Shown here: positions 50,601 through 60,091 of the stretch, one piece after another | Layout of the letters: the number at the start of each line of letters is the position of its first letter | Numbering within the stretch: the first letter of the stretch is position 1 | NCBI GenBank assembly: GCA_029964075.1 | Contig: CM057148.1 | Coordinates: forward strand, 25,351,916 to 25,415,915 | DNA from: Patiria pectinifera | Lineage: Eukaryota; Echinodermata; Asteroidea; Valvatida; Asterinidae | DNA: 64,000 nucleotides | Direction: 5' to 3' | Notes under the pieces: model-generated | What the model saw: the letters and a program-made list of their open reading frames with translations, nothing else | Database searches by the model: none | What the model was told of the DNA's origin: nothing | Made by a program: the position numbers and the translations under genes

Positions 50601-51706
50601 TGGCGACAATATTACTGTGCGACTGTTAATTAGTCGTGCTCATGCTCAAAAAATGTAAACAATGGTATTGTCATATATTCTGAAATGCTGTTTCGCTGTC
50701 AATTCGACAATTAAAGTATCTAATATCATCTTTGGTTTCGTTTTTTTCCCAGGATTTCCTGCTATAGTTCTAGCAGTAACCTTGGCAACGGCTCTGAACC
50801 AGTACAAGAATGATCACTAGTAAGTGTAGAGACTTTAGCAAGGGATGGTGGTATAGAATTATGAAGAAAAACAAACAATTACATTCACAATGAAGTATGA
50901 AACAATAATCTAGAGCTGTCTTTCACCGTCGCAATGTGTCTCCTATTTTCTCAGTTGTTTCCTTGAGCCTGGTCTTGTGCTGTACCTCGGCCTCCTTGCT
51001 CCCATTGCTCTCATCCTCATCCACAACATCATCACCTTCATCTTGGTCATGCGCAGTCTCCTGAAGGTCCAGGAGGCATCCCGCTCCCAGCAGATCTCCA
51101 AACGTCTCCATAATGCCGTGGCAATCTCCACCCTTACGGGCTTGGCCTGGTGTTTTGGGTTCCTGGCAATCAGTGATGCGACATTCGTCTTTCAGCTCAT
51201 CTTCTGCATTGCCAACTCCTTGCAGGTATTGTTTAAATAATAGACCAAACTTTAAGGTTCTCTAACACCGCCTATATGTATCGGTTCCAACATTTAAAAA
51301 AATCAGGTTTACTGACAGAAGCAATTTAGTATGTTTACAACGATCTAAAACATGAATATTGTACAGATGTCATTTAGTTTGTATCAGAGCAGCATTCGCG
51401 TAGGTACTCACAAAATTGTGTCGTTAAATTACTGCCAATTAAAAGAACAAACAAACAAACAAACAGCCCAACAAACAAACAAACAAGTGGTGTAAGATGG
51501 GTATGTCTACAAAATAGCGACAAATAAGTGTCGAAGATCTAGTTTAAAGAGTTTGGTTTTTGGTTTGTCTTTGTGGGTTTTGACAGGGCGTTGTTGTGTT
51601 TGTCATGTTCTGTCTTCGCCGCGACGAGGTTCGGGCCGCTCTCACACCGTGTATGAAGCGTGTCTGTTGCTGTTCATGCCGTGAGCTCACTCAGCGTGCT
51701 GCTTAG
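38589..51706 (+). CDS. C-type lectin-domain adhesion GPCR, copy 1 (16 exons)
   Basis: Membrane receptor of 804 residues, assembled from 16 phase-consistent exons. Order: signal peptide 1-25; C-type lectin domain 29-149 with WIGLND, WVDGT, EPN (117-119) and WND (136-138); hormone-receptor-like domain with TWP (165-167) and CP; GAIN domain about 228-522 ending in a GPS (C479, W493, C498, C510, C512, H514); then seven helices with WMAVEA in TM3, AWGFPAI at TM4 and LAWCFGFLAI in TM6. EPN plus WND suggests Ca-dependent binding of mannose-type sugars; the ligand is unknown. The frame stays open 39 codons past the TAG at 51704. Intron 2 hosts an antisense LINE. A second copy follows at 60092. Confidence 0.93.
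38750..38870 (-). repeat. SINE-like fragment in receptor gene 1, intron 1
   Basis: The minus strand carries tttagtgtcctttggcaaga and a B-box-like gttccaatccagcc, as in tRNA-derived SINEs. The same fragment is at 60265-60375 in copy 2, so it predates the duplication. Confidence 0.5.
38963..39130 (+). CDS. receptor gene 1, exon 2 (lectin domain, first half)
   Basis: Residues 26-81. It carries CQAGWMLF, MCYKFV, LSWDDAERACVAEQAHLVSI and HSAEEN, the first half of a long-form C-type lectin fold. Acceptor TTTTTAG, donor GTGAGT, phase 1 on both sides. Confidence 0.93.
39340..39490. repeat. ~22-bp tandem repeat TGACACTTTTCAGGGTCCAAA, copy 1
   Basis: About seven units of gacacttttcagggtccaaa in intron 2 of receptor gene 1. 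The array in copy 2 (60835-61020) has about eight or nine units. Confidence 0.85.
39618..39747. mobile_element. 130-bp hairpin MITE, copy 1
   Basis: Ends cactgtaaaaactggagtgt and acactacagtttttgcagtg. The arms pair through ggtgttaaat and tctatatagga. Present at the matching place in copy 2 (61157-61289). Confidence 0.85.
40196..44342 (-). mobile_element. CR1/L2-group non-LTR retrotransposon, 4.15 kb
   Basis: Inserted antisense in intron 2 of receptor gene 1. The 9-bp target duplication TTGTAAATT lies at 40187-40195 and 44343-44351. Copy 2 of the gene keeps the empty site near 61730. The 3' end has AATAAA followed by repeats of the AATTG type. It has a 5' leader of about 640 bp and one damaged ORF. 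Assignment to the CR1/L2 group rests on the reverse transcriptase style and is not certain at clade level. Confidence 0.93.
40458..43700 (-). pseudogene. LINE ORF: PHD finger, endonuclease, reverse transcriptase (damaged)
   Basis: Single ORF starting at the ATG at 43698-43700. Order: PHD-type zinc finger (CSVCCNP, YCDCCTLWTHLKC, WFCPQC); APE-type endonuclease (LHLNIRSL, GLTETWL, GGGVAMYLS, ITGDFNLN, LSDHFPIF); reverse transcriptase (NYRPISI, LSKAFDTVDHDILL, GVPQGSILGPLLF, FADD, FLGLYIDDTLSW); and a C-terminal tail ending EKYLST. Breaks are one in-frame TGA at about 42918, a frameshift after NYRPISI near 41727, and a one-base loss in an A-run near 41165. The light damage points to a fairly recent insertion. 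Confidence 0.92.
44624..44703 (+). CDS. receptor gene 1, exon 3 (WIGLND, WVDGT)
   Basis: Residues 82-108: GWIGLND, KKKEGTFVWVDGTEK. The donor after GAGAAG is GTTCGT. It is weak, but it keeps frame and gives the canonical WxDGTxxxYxxW spacing with exon 4. The stronger GTAATG 16 nt downstream would break the frame. Confidence 0.85.
45163..45292 (+). CDS. receptor gene 1, exon 4 (EPN, WND)
   Basis: Residues 109-151: NYADWHVTEPND, NNEDCTH, RWNDLICTRALNYCC. This completes the lectin domain, with the Ca/sugar motifs EPN and WND and the closing cysteines. Acceptor AACTCAG, donor GTGAGT. Confidence 0.93.
45604..45711 (+). CDS. receptor gene 1, exon 5 (HRM domain, first part)
   Basis: Residues 152-187: DNGC, then SSDGLTWPFARAGSTAE and RCPLNTMN. 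The G-x-TWP....G......CP pattern is that of the hormone-receptor-like domain of adhesion GPCRs. Acceptor ACCTCAG, donor GTACGT. Confidence 0.88.
46085..46135 (-). repeat. tRNA-like B-box fragment in intron 5
   Basis: The minus strand reads ttggttcgaatcccgcctga, a perfect B-box (GGTTCGAATCC). No cloverleaf or A-box is clear, so this is probably the remnant of a tRNA-derived SINE. Confidence 0.4.
46192..46310 (+). CDS. receptor gene 1, exon 6 (HRM domain end)
   Basis: Residues 188-227: AGQALAVRNCSTSISPEWED, YKARSCGD, ending TLDEVEE. The last cysteines and Trp of the HRM-like fold lead into the GAIN domain. Acceptor CTTCCAG, donor GTATTT. Confidence 0.88.
46415..46558 (+). CDS. receptor gene 1, exon 7 (GAIN domain)
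   Basis: Residues 228-275: VQVGVGNVIEVAEFLANQTT, FEAISTILMNVVGVGSGELE. Helical GAIN subdomain A by position. Acceptor TTCGTAG, donor GTAAAC, phase 0. Confidence 0.85.
47098..47473 (+). CDS. receptor gene 1, exon 8 (GAIN domain)
   Basis: Residues 276-400. Begins VTDIVVEIVHNVIKADPTSL and includes SIVQSVENQVSLTL, then VRVFANTGEIPDDVDLV and ASIQLPENV. Acceptor CTCAAG, donor GTGAGT, leaving in phase 1. An open frame runs upstream of the acceptor, but the splice fits the exon 7 phase. Confidence 0.88.
47489..48171 (+). repeat. intron 8 tandem repeat, ~170-bp units, four copies
   Basis: Four units carrying catcaaaagctttgag, gagcaagatatgtc, ttacctcaatcacttgtctc, gtcatcttcaaatcacagat and ttgatctctct(g/t)ag. 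They fill intron 8 of receptor gene 1. The last unit ends gatctctcttag and supplies the real exon 9 acceptor. Confidence 0.88.
48172..48362 (+). CDS. receptor gene 1, exon 9 (GAIN domain)
   Basis: Residues 401-464: SATQVQASFLIYGDDTLF, APVLSLTVENVELVN, LTDLVVIQFK. A beta-rich segment, GAIN subdomain B, just before the GPS exon. Acceptor TCTTAG is part of the last unit of the intron 8 tandem repeat. Donor GTAAAA. Confidence 0.9.
48454..48853 (+). mobile_element. tRNA-derived SINE in receptor gene 1, intron 9
   Basis: The head has an A-box (tggtccaatgg) and a B-box (ggtttgaatcc, one change from canonical). The body has cttgagcaaggcactttacc and tcgtccttcggatgggacgt, a conserved core of several tRNA-derived SINE families, and the tail ends in (att)n. 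The 3' part tgcgttatataagactccgg resembles shared SINE/LINE tails. Confidence 0.82.
48947..49120 (+). CDS. receptor gene 1, exon 10 (GPS)
   Basis: Residues 465-522: CVSWDF, DWSNAGCQL, TCECNHATNFAIIM. The four GPS cysteines and Trp are present. The cleavage triplet is His-Ala-Thr where most family members have His-Leu-Ser/Thr. Acceptor TTACAG, donor GTACGT, phase 0. Confidence 0.93.
49491..49621 (+). CDS. receptor gene 1, exon 11 (TM1)
   Basis: Residues 523-565: RLALDIISQVGCALSIAAL, VITLIIHLFI. First helix, about 542-564, preceded by a short stalk after the GPS. Acceptor TCTGTAG, donor GTAAGC, phase 2. Confidence 0.92.
49771..49870 (+). CDS. receptor gene 1, exon 12 (TM2)
   Basis: Residues 566-599: KLRQGKTRQILLQFCCSLLA, LYIVFLAGVDNAK. 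The positive loop and second helix are typical of the family (RxxIhxxxC). Acceptor CCATAG, donor GTTAGC, phase 0. Confidence 0.9.
50326..50485 (+). CDS. receptor gene 1, exon 13 (TM3, start of TM4)
   Basis: Residues 600-652: GNVCVFVAAVLHYLPLSTMM, WMAVEARNIY, YMLKACLIAWG. The TM3 cysteine that pairs with the second extracellular loop is present. Acceptor GATCAG, donor GTAAGT, phase 1. Confidence 0.94.
50753..50819 (+). CDS. receptor gene 1, exon 14 (TM4)
   Basis: Residues 653-674: GFPAIVLAVTLATALNQYKN. Completes TM4 (AWGFPAI). The exon ends TCACTA before donor GTAAGT, so the apparent TAG is split by the splice and the codon becomes TAT. Confidence 0.9.
50955..51225 (+). CDS. receptor gene 1, exon 15 (TM5-TM7)
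   Basis: Residues 675-765: YCFLEPGLVLYLGLLAPIAL, LTGLAWCFGFLAI, FQLIFCIANSLQ. It has the loop-2 cysteine and the TM6 motif of adhesion GPCRs. Acceptor TCTCAG, donor GTATTG, phase 0. Confidence 0.94.
51440..51486. repeat. (CAAA)n microsatellite
   Basis: Two runs of aaacaaacaaacaaac split by agcccaac, in receptor gene 1, intron 15. Confidence 0.9.
51587..51706 (+). CDS. receptor gene 1, exon 16 (end of TM7, tail, TAG stop)
   Basis: Residues 766-804: GVVVFVMFCLRRDEVRAALT, KRVCCCSCRELTQRAA, then TAG. The GVxxFxxxCxxxxxVR motif is the usual TM7-tail junction. A cysteine cluster, CCCSC, could be palmitoylated (inference). The frame is open for another 39 codons after TAG. Confidence 0.9.
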   Translation, partial: GVVVFVMFCLRRDEVRAALTPCMKRVCCCSCRELTQRAA

Positions 51707-51826
51707 TCTACCGAGGCGGACGCGATCTCCTCGTCTGCTCCCACTTCACCAACCGATCAACAGATCTTAGATAATCCTACCTACATCTCAGGAGACGTGG
51801 CGTGTGAGACTGGAATCACCAATTAA
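51707..51826 (+). other. in-frame open extension after the TAG
   Basis: Reads STEADAISSSAPTSPTDQQI, then LDNPTYISGDVACETGITN, then TAA. It is Ser/Thr/Pro-rich with an NPTY-like motif, as in a receptor tail. Either the TAG is a recent or allelic stop, or it is read through, or the extension is former coding sequence now in the 3' UTR. Confidence 0.5.
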
Positions 51827-52084
51827 GCTCGCTTTTGACTTTGTGAGCCTTCGACCCGGGGTAAGGTTTTTATTATTGTTGAAACCGTGGGTTGAGGTTC
51901 GAATCTTCACAGCCAATCTTTTGCACTGCATCCCTAATTGAGGTGCGTGTTTATGTCCCACAATGACAGCGTGAATTATTGTAACAAAACCACGTACCCA
52001 CAATATGGCTGTTGAGTGTAAGGTGCATAAGTTAATGGGAGACTTTTGACACGTTGGTGGCTCAATATGACGCGAACAATGAAA

Positions 52085-55000
52085 AAAAGGACCAGCGTGT
52101 TTGCTGCCACCAACGTCTCAAAAGCCTCCAATTGTAGTTTTCTTAGTTTCTCACCACAAAGTTAAGCTCAATATCGTGTTATTGACGCAAACAGTTTCGA
52201 GAAATTCCTGATTTCATATAGGTTCAGTAATTACCACATGAATACGGAATTGTTTTAATGGCAAAGATTAGTCATGCGTAAAGTCATTTAGTCAGATTTT
52301 GTTTGATTCCTTGAACAAAGAATACAAAGAATGCATTTGATACAAAGAAGGCTAGAAAGGTGATGAATTAAAAAAAAAATGTATAAGGTTTAGATAATCT
52401 AAAGATAAGAATAGAGAAGTTCAAGATGTACTGTCCTGGTACTGTTCGTTCCGTGATGTCAATGACCATAATGCGCATGCGCCAGTTGGTATAGCGGAAT
52501 GGTTCTTGGACTTAACTTCTTCTTAAGAAATATCCTCCCCAACAAAAAAATCACTTCTTGGGGAAAAATAAAATCTAAAATTCCCTCCAGGAATTGAACC
52601 TGGAATCTCCTGCATTCAGATCAACGATTTAACAAACACACCACGTACACCAAGTCCACGCTGACCGTCGTGGAATATAAGCCAACAAAACTTATTCCTA
52701 ATCAGGTGACATATTTAGTTGTCATGTGATATGTTTCACGCACGCGCATTATGGTCATTGACTTTACTTGGTTGCATAAAAAAAAATAATTGTTTCAGGC
52801 GGTGCATGAGCAATAGATGGTGCTGTGTGACCACTATTTGCTGGCCCAACAGTTATCAAGTTCTGACTTGGTAGACTGGTTCCCGCCTTCTTATCCAAAA
52901 CGATGATATAAGGACCAAAAACCAGTCTACTCGCAGAGCTCATCAGCATTTTTTTGCTTAAAATTAAAACAAACAAGTTGAAAAACGTTAGAAAAGATAA
53001 ATATGTGTTGACGACTACGGACAGTTTCATCTTTAGCGTCTATACCGTAAATGTCATCATTATAAGCCATGCATTATTCAAATTAGCACACATGTACATG
53101 TACTTACATTGTTTGCATTAAATGAATGCATGTTAAACGTATACATGTACTTATTAATTCATGTAAACACAATACCTAGAGTTACGAATCACATTTAGCG
53201 TCTATACCGTAATTGCCATCATTATTAGCCATGCATTATTCTAATAAGTACGCGTGTACTTACATTGTTTGCATTAAATGAATGCGTGTTAATTGCATAC
53301 TTATCAATTCATGTTAACACAATACTCAGAGTTACGAATCATATTTAGCGTCTACATGTATACCGTAATTGTCATCATTATAAGCCATGCATTATTCAAA
53401 TTAGTACACATATACTTACATAGTGTTTGCATAAAAAGAATGCGTGTTAATTGTATAGTTATTAATTTGACTTCATGTTAACACAATACTCAGAGTTACG
53501 AATCATGTTTATGCTAAATGTTCTTTTTATTCAGATTGTTAATACATATTCATAAATACCTAAGACAGTTTACCCATTCCTATTGGTAAAGAGCCCGTCA
53601 CGTGGCTGATTTTAAACGGTTGATAAAGACAAGGCTGGCTGGTCTTTTGGTTGAACGTTTACAATCCTCACGTAGGCATGCGCAATACCAACAGTGGGTC
53701 AGTATCAATTTTCACTACACCGGTACATCTGCGTTGTGCGCCACATCACGCAGCACGCGCGACATGCGCGTCAATCTCCATATAAGGAGTTGTTTACCAT
53801 AAGACCTTAGCATTGTATAGCTAGAGGGTTGTTTTGTTGATCGAAATCGTTAATGGTTGAAACTGGAGAAAGGACCAGTGTGTTTGCTGCCACCAACGTC
53901 TCAAAAGTCTCCAATTGTAGTTGTCTTAGTCTCACCACGAATGACGAAGGCAGTTTTGAGGAAATCTTGATCTCACATAGATACAGTAATTAACATTTGA
54001 ACTCAGAATTGTTGTAAATTGCAAATATTAATCATGTGTAACGTCATTTAGTCAGATTTAGTTTGATTCCTTGAACAAAGACTACGAAAGAATGCATTTG
54101 ATAAACAGAAGGCTAGAAAGGTGTAATGAGTTAAAACAAATTCCTTAGCTTAAAGATGTAAAGTTAAAGATGTACTGTCCTGGTACGAGATATGGACCCG
54201 GTGTCGGCGGGCAATAATTTTTATAGCAACCAGATATAGTCAATGACAATATTGCGCATGCGTCGGTTGGTAACGGAATAATTCTTGGACTTAATTTCCC
54301 TTTAAGAAATAGCCTCCTGAGAGCCATGAATGAGGAGAAAAGGCTGAATGTATTGTTATCGATCATCAGGATTTCCTTAAATTACCTTAGAATTTCCTTA
54401 AGGATTTCCTTAAACACAATTTAGGGAACACACTTCACTTTTGGGGGTAAAATGAAAATCTAATATTCCCTTCAGAAATGGAACCTGGAACCTCCATCAT
54501 TCAGATCAGCGATTCAACAAACACGCCACAGCGAGCCAACGCCGACCGTCGTGGAATATAAGCCACAAGAACGTATTCCTTATCAGGTGACAAGTCGTTC
54601 ACGTGCTATGTTTCAACTTCATTATCGTCATTGGCTATACTTGGTTGCATAAGAAATAGTTGCTGCCGGCTTTGCATGAACAATAGATGGTGCCCTGTGA
54701 CCATTATTTGCTGGACCAACAGTAATCCAGCTCTGGCTTGTAGATTGGTTCTCGCTTTCTTATCCGAGACAATGATGTCAGGACCAGAAATCAGTCTACT
54801 CGCAGAGCTCATCTGCTTTTACAAACTCCCGAAACAGAAACAACGTTTTTTTTGCATTTAAACAAAAACAAACAAGTTGGCAATTCGTTAGAACAGATAA
54901 ATACGTGTTGGTGATCAGAGACAGTGCATCTTAAGCCTCTTTACCATAATTATCATTACAAAAAATGCATTATTTAAATTAGAACATGTATTTACATGTC

Positions 55001-55310
55001 TTGCGTAAAAAGAATGCGTGTTAATTGTTTACTTATTAAATCATGTTAGCACAATACTCAGAGCTACGAATCATGTTTATGCTACTGATTTTTTTTGTTA
55101 TTCGTAGTGTTAATGCATATTTCATAAATACCTAAGACAGTTTACTCATTCCTATTGATAAAGAGCCCCTCACGTGGCCGATTTTAAACGGTTGATAAAG
55201 ACATGGCTGGCTGCTCTTAAACACTTTCCAGTGTCACATGAAGTCATAAATTCACACTACACCGGTTCTTCTGCGTTGTACGCGACATTGCGCAGAACGG
55301 CTTGTTTTGG
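52085..55310 (+). repeat. tandem duplication of a ~1.6-kb intergenic segment
   Basis: Bases 52085-53720 and 53868-55270 share an ordered set of blocks: tgtttgctgccaccaacgtc, agatgtactgtcctggtac, aggtgaca...tatgtttca, ggtgctgtgtgaccattattt-like, gagttacgaatcat and ggttgataaagaca. Similarity is roughly 80-85% by eye. The first copy has three ~153-bp inner repeats (53031-53510) where the second has one. Confidence 0.82.
52586..52645 (-). repeat. tRNA-like fragment, copy 1
   Basis: The minus strand carries the B-box ggttcaattcc, followed by a tggaggg end and preceded by a possible stem. The same sequence, diverged, is at 54474-54530. No intact cloverleaf was found; likely SINE-derived. Confidence 0.45.
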
Positions 55311-56866
55311 CTTTTGGACCGAAAATGTGTTTTTGAATGGAATTATATATGTGCAGGGTCGCTATTAAATTAAGAGTATGGCTGAATTGCTCTGTACTGA
55401 TCAGTTGTAATTTGAGCAAGATGTGCCCAGTATTTTTTAGTAAGACAAAAAGTTTTAAGGGGACTTTCTTTTTTGCCTGAGTGTAGCTTGCCTTGCTATT
55501 AGAAGCTACTCCTTCGTTTGAATATTTAGTTACAGTGGTTAAGGCCGATGTAAATAACCTGGTTGCTTTCAAAAGCTAACTATACGGTCTGAGCATTACT
55601 CAACCAGATTACGATCGGCCGTGTAACAACCTCGTCCCCAGTGCTTACTTTATTTCCAACCTAGTTTCCAATAGTAAACCCTGGATAGGACAATTTCTTC
55701 CTGCATCCTGATTCGATATGGCAATTTGCTTGTAATGGATTTTTGTCGTGTACGTGGTGTTGTTATTCACAACGTGCAGTACGTGTTTTCGCGATTATTC
55801 GTCCACGCCTTCTCGAAAATACTAATTTCCTTCCCAATTTGTTCATATTAATATGAAATGTGATACTACATGTTGTCTTGGTACGATCGTAACAATTTAA
55901 TTAAATAAATCGTGTTTTTCTTAACTCACGCCATGCTCGCGCTGCAACGAATTGACTCTGCTTTCACCCCAGACACCGCATACAAAAACAAACGCAAATG
56001 TAACGCACAAGTAGGCACCAGACTATTCCTCATTTGCATACGTGTTCAAAAATCTTGCACATGCAAATGATCCAATACCAGAGTGAGAGAGCAGGTAGTG
56101 ATGGGCACGTACTGCTCGACACCCTGGGGTCGAGGTTGGCCGTGTAAGGACTCATCCGGACACGAGATGACTGTGAAACTCCATGAGGCCCCCTTCAATG
56201 GTGAAAGCATTGCGCTAGCTATTGTACAAAACGACTGTTTAATGACAGTCATCCTGAGGAATCTATAGCACAATGCTTCGGGGCCTTTGTGATGGAGTGA
56301 TAACGTGTTTGCATTCGTCTATAGAGAGAGTGACATGGTTGGTGCTAATTTTGAATGCCATTTTTGTTCCAAAAAGATGAAAAGAGTCTGTACACGGCTC
56401 TGCGAAGAGTTCATGGAGTTGCACTTAATTAAACAGCGCCCTCTTGCACCAAAGAAAAGAGTTCATTATCGCATGTAGTTTTACTTTCGGAAACCAACAG
56501 TGCCTTTTGTGTCGGCAGATAACTATCAGTCCAGTGATCGCATTTATGTATTTTTGTGATTCGAGTAGTGTAATTATTTGCTGTAAGATAAGATTTGCAA
56601 TCATTAAACAGCGTCCCACCCCCTCCCCCGTCGCAACCCCTCCCCACTCCGGAACCCCGCTTTTCGATTTATGGAGGCCGGGTGACCGTAAAAATAATTA
56701 TCTGTCTACCTTTTTAGCAGAGATGATCTCAAGGTAAATGTGTTGTCCCCCTCCCCGCCTCTCAAAATAGTCTAGCGACGCTCCTGTGTTGCGCTTGTTT
56801 GAGCCGAACTCAGACTTAGCCCAAGTCGGGTGTTGCGCTTGGTCTGTGCAGCGTACGTATACTTCA
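55311..56866. other. intergenic stretch with no recognised feature
   Basis: Both strands were read. Short ORFs up to 106 codons show no family motifs. The stretch at 56060-56270 has somewhat coding-like composition (a 61-codon plus frame), but no domain and no convincing splice partners. Confidence 0.4.
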
Positions 56867-57243
56867 CAAATAACTTTGCAGAGCGCCACGTCGGACCGTC
56901 ACTGCATACAGGAGGTCGCCATCTTAAATCATTAGTTGCATAACGGGAAATGTTCGTCAACTCAAAATGAAGGGATCGCTCAACGGCTTTCGTTTGATTG
57001 GCCAAACGTTTCCATTAAAAAATAGTTATAATTTATATCACAACTTTTCAATTCACATCAGTTATAAGTCACATACAGGCTTCCACTTTCAAGGACATTT
57101 TGACGTCAAATACAGACTGATTTATGAGGGAATAAAAAAAGTCATGAACATTTTTGAGAAAAAAAACTCATAAATTTGATGATATTATTTTAACAGAAAT
57201 TTCCGAAATATTTATCCAGAATATGAATTTGTGCCATACCCCA
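56867..57243 (+). repeat. second copy of the TOP3B promoter region
   Basis: Same orientation and order as 34385-34760, with the YY1-like gccatctt core, gggatcgctcaacggctt, and a gaatttgtgccatacc end. No TOP3B exon follows on the minus strand. The match continues at 58705-58782 after 1.46 kb of unrelated DNA. Confidence 0.85.
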
Positions 57244-58704
57244 GCTTCACACAATTAGAAAAAAATGCAACCTGCCGCCACTTTTTTTCTTCATATATCA
57301 TTTCAATAACATTGCAAAAATTATGATACGACATGCATCTGGGACTGAGAAACATTTCCAAATTTGTTAGGAAATACTTAGAAATTGTCTTGACTCTCCA
57401 TAGACTTTCTAAACAATCGCGGAAGTGGCGTCAGGTTGCAACATTTTTTTTGCACACAATTTAGCCAGGGCCTCGGAGCTTGGGCTCTGCTGAACGCTTG
57501 TTAGCAATGCGTATAGGGGCCGCATGCATTGTTAGGCCTGCCTCTTGCCACCTCATAAAAATACACCGTTTCCATGGCAAGCTCTTGTCGTTGTGCCGGT
57601 ATGTCGAAAAGCAAAGGCGCCAGAGCAACAATCTCAGCCCTTTATGTTTTTAGGGATCACCTACTATACGCCCAGTCTGGGTTTTTTTTTTCAGACTCAT
57701 TCCAGTGCCACTTTCTAATTAGGCTTGACCTCTCTCACACACACACACACACACACCCATTCTGGAATTTGTATTCCTGTGGAGACATTTCTTTGTTCTC
57801 GTGTAGTAAAGTTTTCGAGTGTGAAATTGAAGTTTCAAAATGCTCTTATTTTAACCAGAATTAATTTCCTGGGCTGAAATTTGGACTAAATATCCCTTTT
57901 CTAAAACTCTTCCATTTGCGACAGATCAACCTACCTTGGAAATTCCTAGTTTTTGAGTAAAATCCATATATCTATTTCGTGAAATTCTTGTGGAGACTTA
58001 TTCATCTATAGAAATGTTCTTCTGGAGACGTATACAATCTTTTGTTCCCTATTGTGTTCATGTCTCCGTAAGGTAGTAAATTCCAGAACACCCCGACTTA
58101 CGTTACATACCTTGTGTGGACATTGCTTTGTTTTCGTGTAGTTAAGAAAACTCGGTACAAAAAATAACTTTACTTAAACTGTGAAAACTCTTTTAACCCA
58201 ATTTTTTTCTATGATTCCCTATAGTGTTTCTCTTCATTCTGCTACAGATAAGCCTAACCCAAAAATGCCTCTAAACCTGTTTTCCACAAAAGGGCAAAAC
58301 CTTATGTGGACACGGCTTAGTCCACATAAGGTTAACACAACCTGCATTATGTGGACCTCTTTTGTTCACAAGTCCACATAGGGTATGTAACACAAACTCA
58401 CACACACACACACAACATAAATTTCCATCTTTTTTCTGTAGTAAATTGATTTTGTTTCCCATTATTTTTTGAGGAAAAAAAATCAGGAACTTTTTGAGAA
58501 TATTCTTGGGAAATTTAAGGAAATTTATTGTGGCAAAACAAGATTAATTGTTTCGAGGAGGGGGCTTTGCCTTTGCTTGCCCGAATGTAATATCTCCCGG
58601 TCATTCTGGGGTAGAAGTTAGGATAAATTACTCCACTTCTCTTCTTCTTTTTTTAATAGCAGGCATGCAGTTGCGCAGTAAATGCTCATTTCACCCCAGA
58701 CTAT
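57244..58704. other. intergenic insert relative to the TOP3B flank; simple repeats
   Basis: Absent from the matching place at 34760. It contains (CA)n at 57730-57758 and 58399-58416 and a hairpin at 58299-58330 with arms ccttatgtggac / gtccacataagg. No gene recognised. Confidence 0.55.
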
Positions 58705-58855
58705 TAGACTTGATGACAAATCGTTAGATAGTCGTATTTGTGTCCGCCAACTTCAGTCGAACTCCATCGGTGCGGCTGGTATAAGACTAGTACGTAATCC
58801 AACGACTTGACGATAACGTTGTCGCACCGTTATTCATATATGCAAGCAGCGCAAC

Positions 58856-59036
58856 TCGCTCTTTTCGCGCTCCGCCATTGGGCATGCACAGCCTCGGTCT
58901 GGCAAAATTACACAATAAAAATAGCCGGTTCAGTGATCTGAACCCCGACACGGGAATCACTGAACAGGCTATATTTATTGTGTAAAGTTTTTAGATCGAG
59001 GCTCTGCATGCCCATGGCGGAAGTGTAAAAAGAGGG
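58856..59036. mobile_element. 181-bp fold-back MITE
   Basis: Arms ccgccattgggcatgcacag / gcatgcccatggcgg, and ttacacaataaaaatagccg / ggctatatttattgtgtaa, meet around gtgatctgaaccccgacac. No ORF. Confidence 0.85.
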
Positions 59037-59943
59037 AATTCGCTAGCGATTCAAAATACTCCTATGTTGTGTACAAAATTGAAAACATTTGGTCTGGAAA
59101 CCAGACTACGCGCATTGCAGCGATATTTTGCGTGCGTGGAGCCAGTAACAGTACGTAAAACAATTACCGACTTGGCTCCAAGTCCACCAGACTATAGAGT
59201 TACGAATCTCTTCCTGCAAGTACCCTTAAAGTGAAAAACGCGCGTTCTGAAGAACGCATGCACTTCCCTGTACAGTGTCTAACATTGCCTCTGACTTAGT
59301 TTTCGCAATAATATGTGTGTTTTATCGTAAAAGAGGAATGAGGTTAGTGAAAACAAAATCTATATTAACTAACAGACATAACAACCATCCCCTCTATATA
59401 AAGAATTGCGTTGATACCGTGCTGTTCAACAAATTCGAATTTGTTTTCCCTTTAAACCATCTTTAACTTGCAGGCCTCTGTTTTATTCCAAACAAAAACC
59501 TCTGATCCTCTTCCAAGGTGATAACTTTTCATATTTTTGCTTGCTCATGTCTGCAGACTGTCTGTGAAATGTCTGTGAAAAAAAAATTGGTTTGCGAATA
59601 CGCACACAAACAGATTCGCTATATATATATATACGAGAAGGCTAATTCTCGTTCCTATAAAAGTAGGCCAACAGATTGTGAGGCGGGAACCAGCTAATCG
59701 AGCGAAAACGGAATTATTTTCTGGAAACCATTACTTCGAAATTGTGAAGAAGGCCTGATAATTCAATAACTAAACCTAGGCCGATGTTTTCGGTCGTTCA
59801 AACCTTAATAACTTTTGTATTGCTAAAAATAACCATTTGGGAAAGGAATGGTTTTTTTTTTCTGGTTGAGCATAAAAATAGCTGCATTGATTATGTCACA
59901 TAAATTTAACAGCATGAAAGGGCTCGTTCGTGCTACCGAGTTA
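59037..59943. other. intergenic stretch, (TA)n only
   Basis: No gene recognised. It contains a (TA)7 run near 59619 and several T/A tracts upstream of receptor gene 2. Confidence 0.5.
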
Positions 59944-60091
59944 TACGCTCACCAGACCATGAATATTGAGCCTTATATTTCCTCCTCGTTCTGCCTCAAC
60001 AGCATTTGTATCACTAGCCCTGAAGGTGATGTGATGGTAGAAGCCTGGTAGACCAACTCCATACAAATATGATGAACGGATAAACAACAAA

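Noticed and set aside
50815..50821. In-frame TAG at the end of exon 14
   Set aside because: The TAG spans the donor (TA/GTAAGT). After splicing the codon is TAT (Tyr), as expected for the second extracellular loop.
56083..56268. 61-codon ORF between the receptor genes
   Set aside because: Composition is slightly coding-like, but there is no domain, no splice partners and no second copy in the window.
57574..57864. 96-codon ORF with a (CA)n-encoded His/Thr run
   Set aside because: The run comes from the microsatellite, and no family motif is visible.
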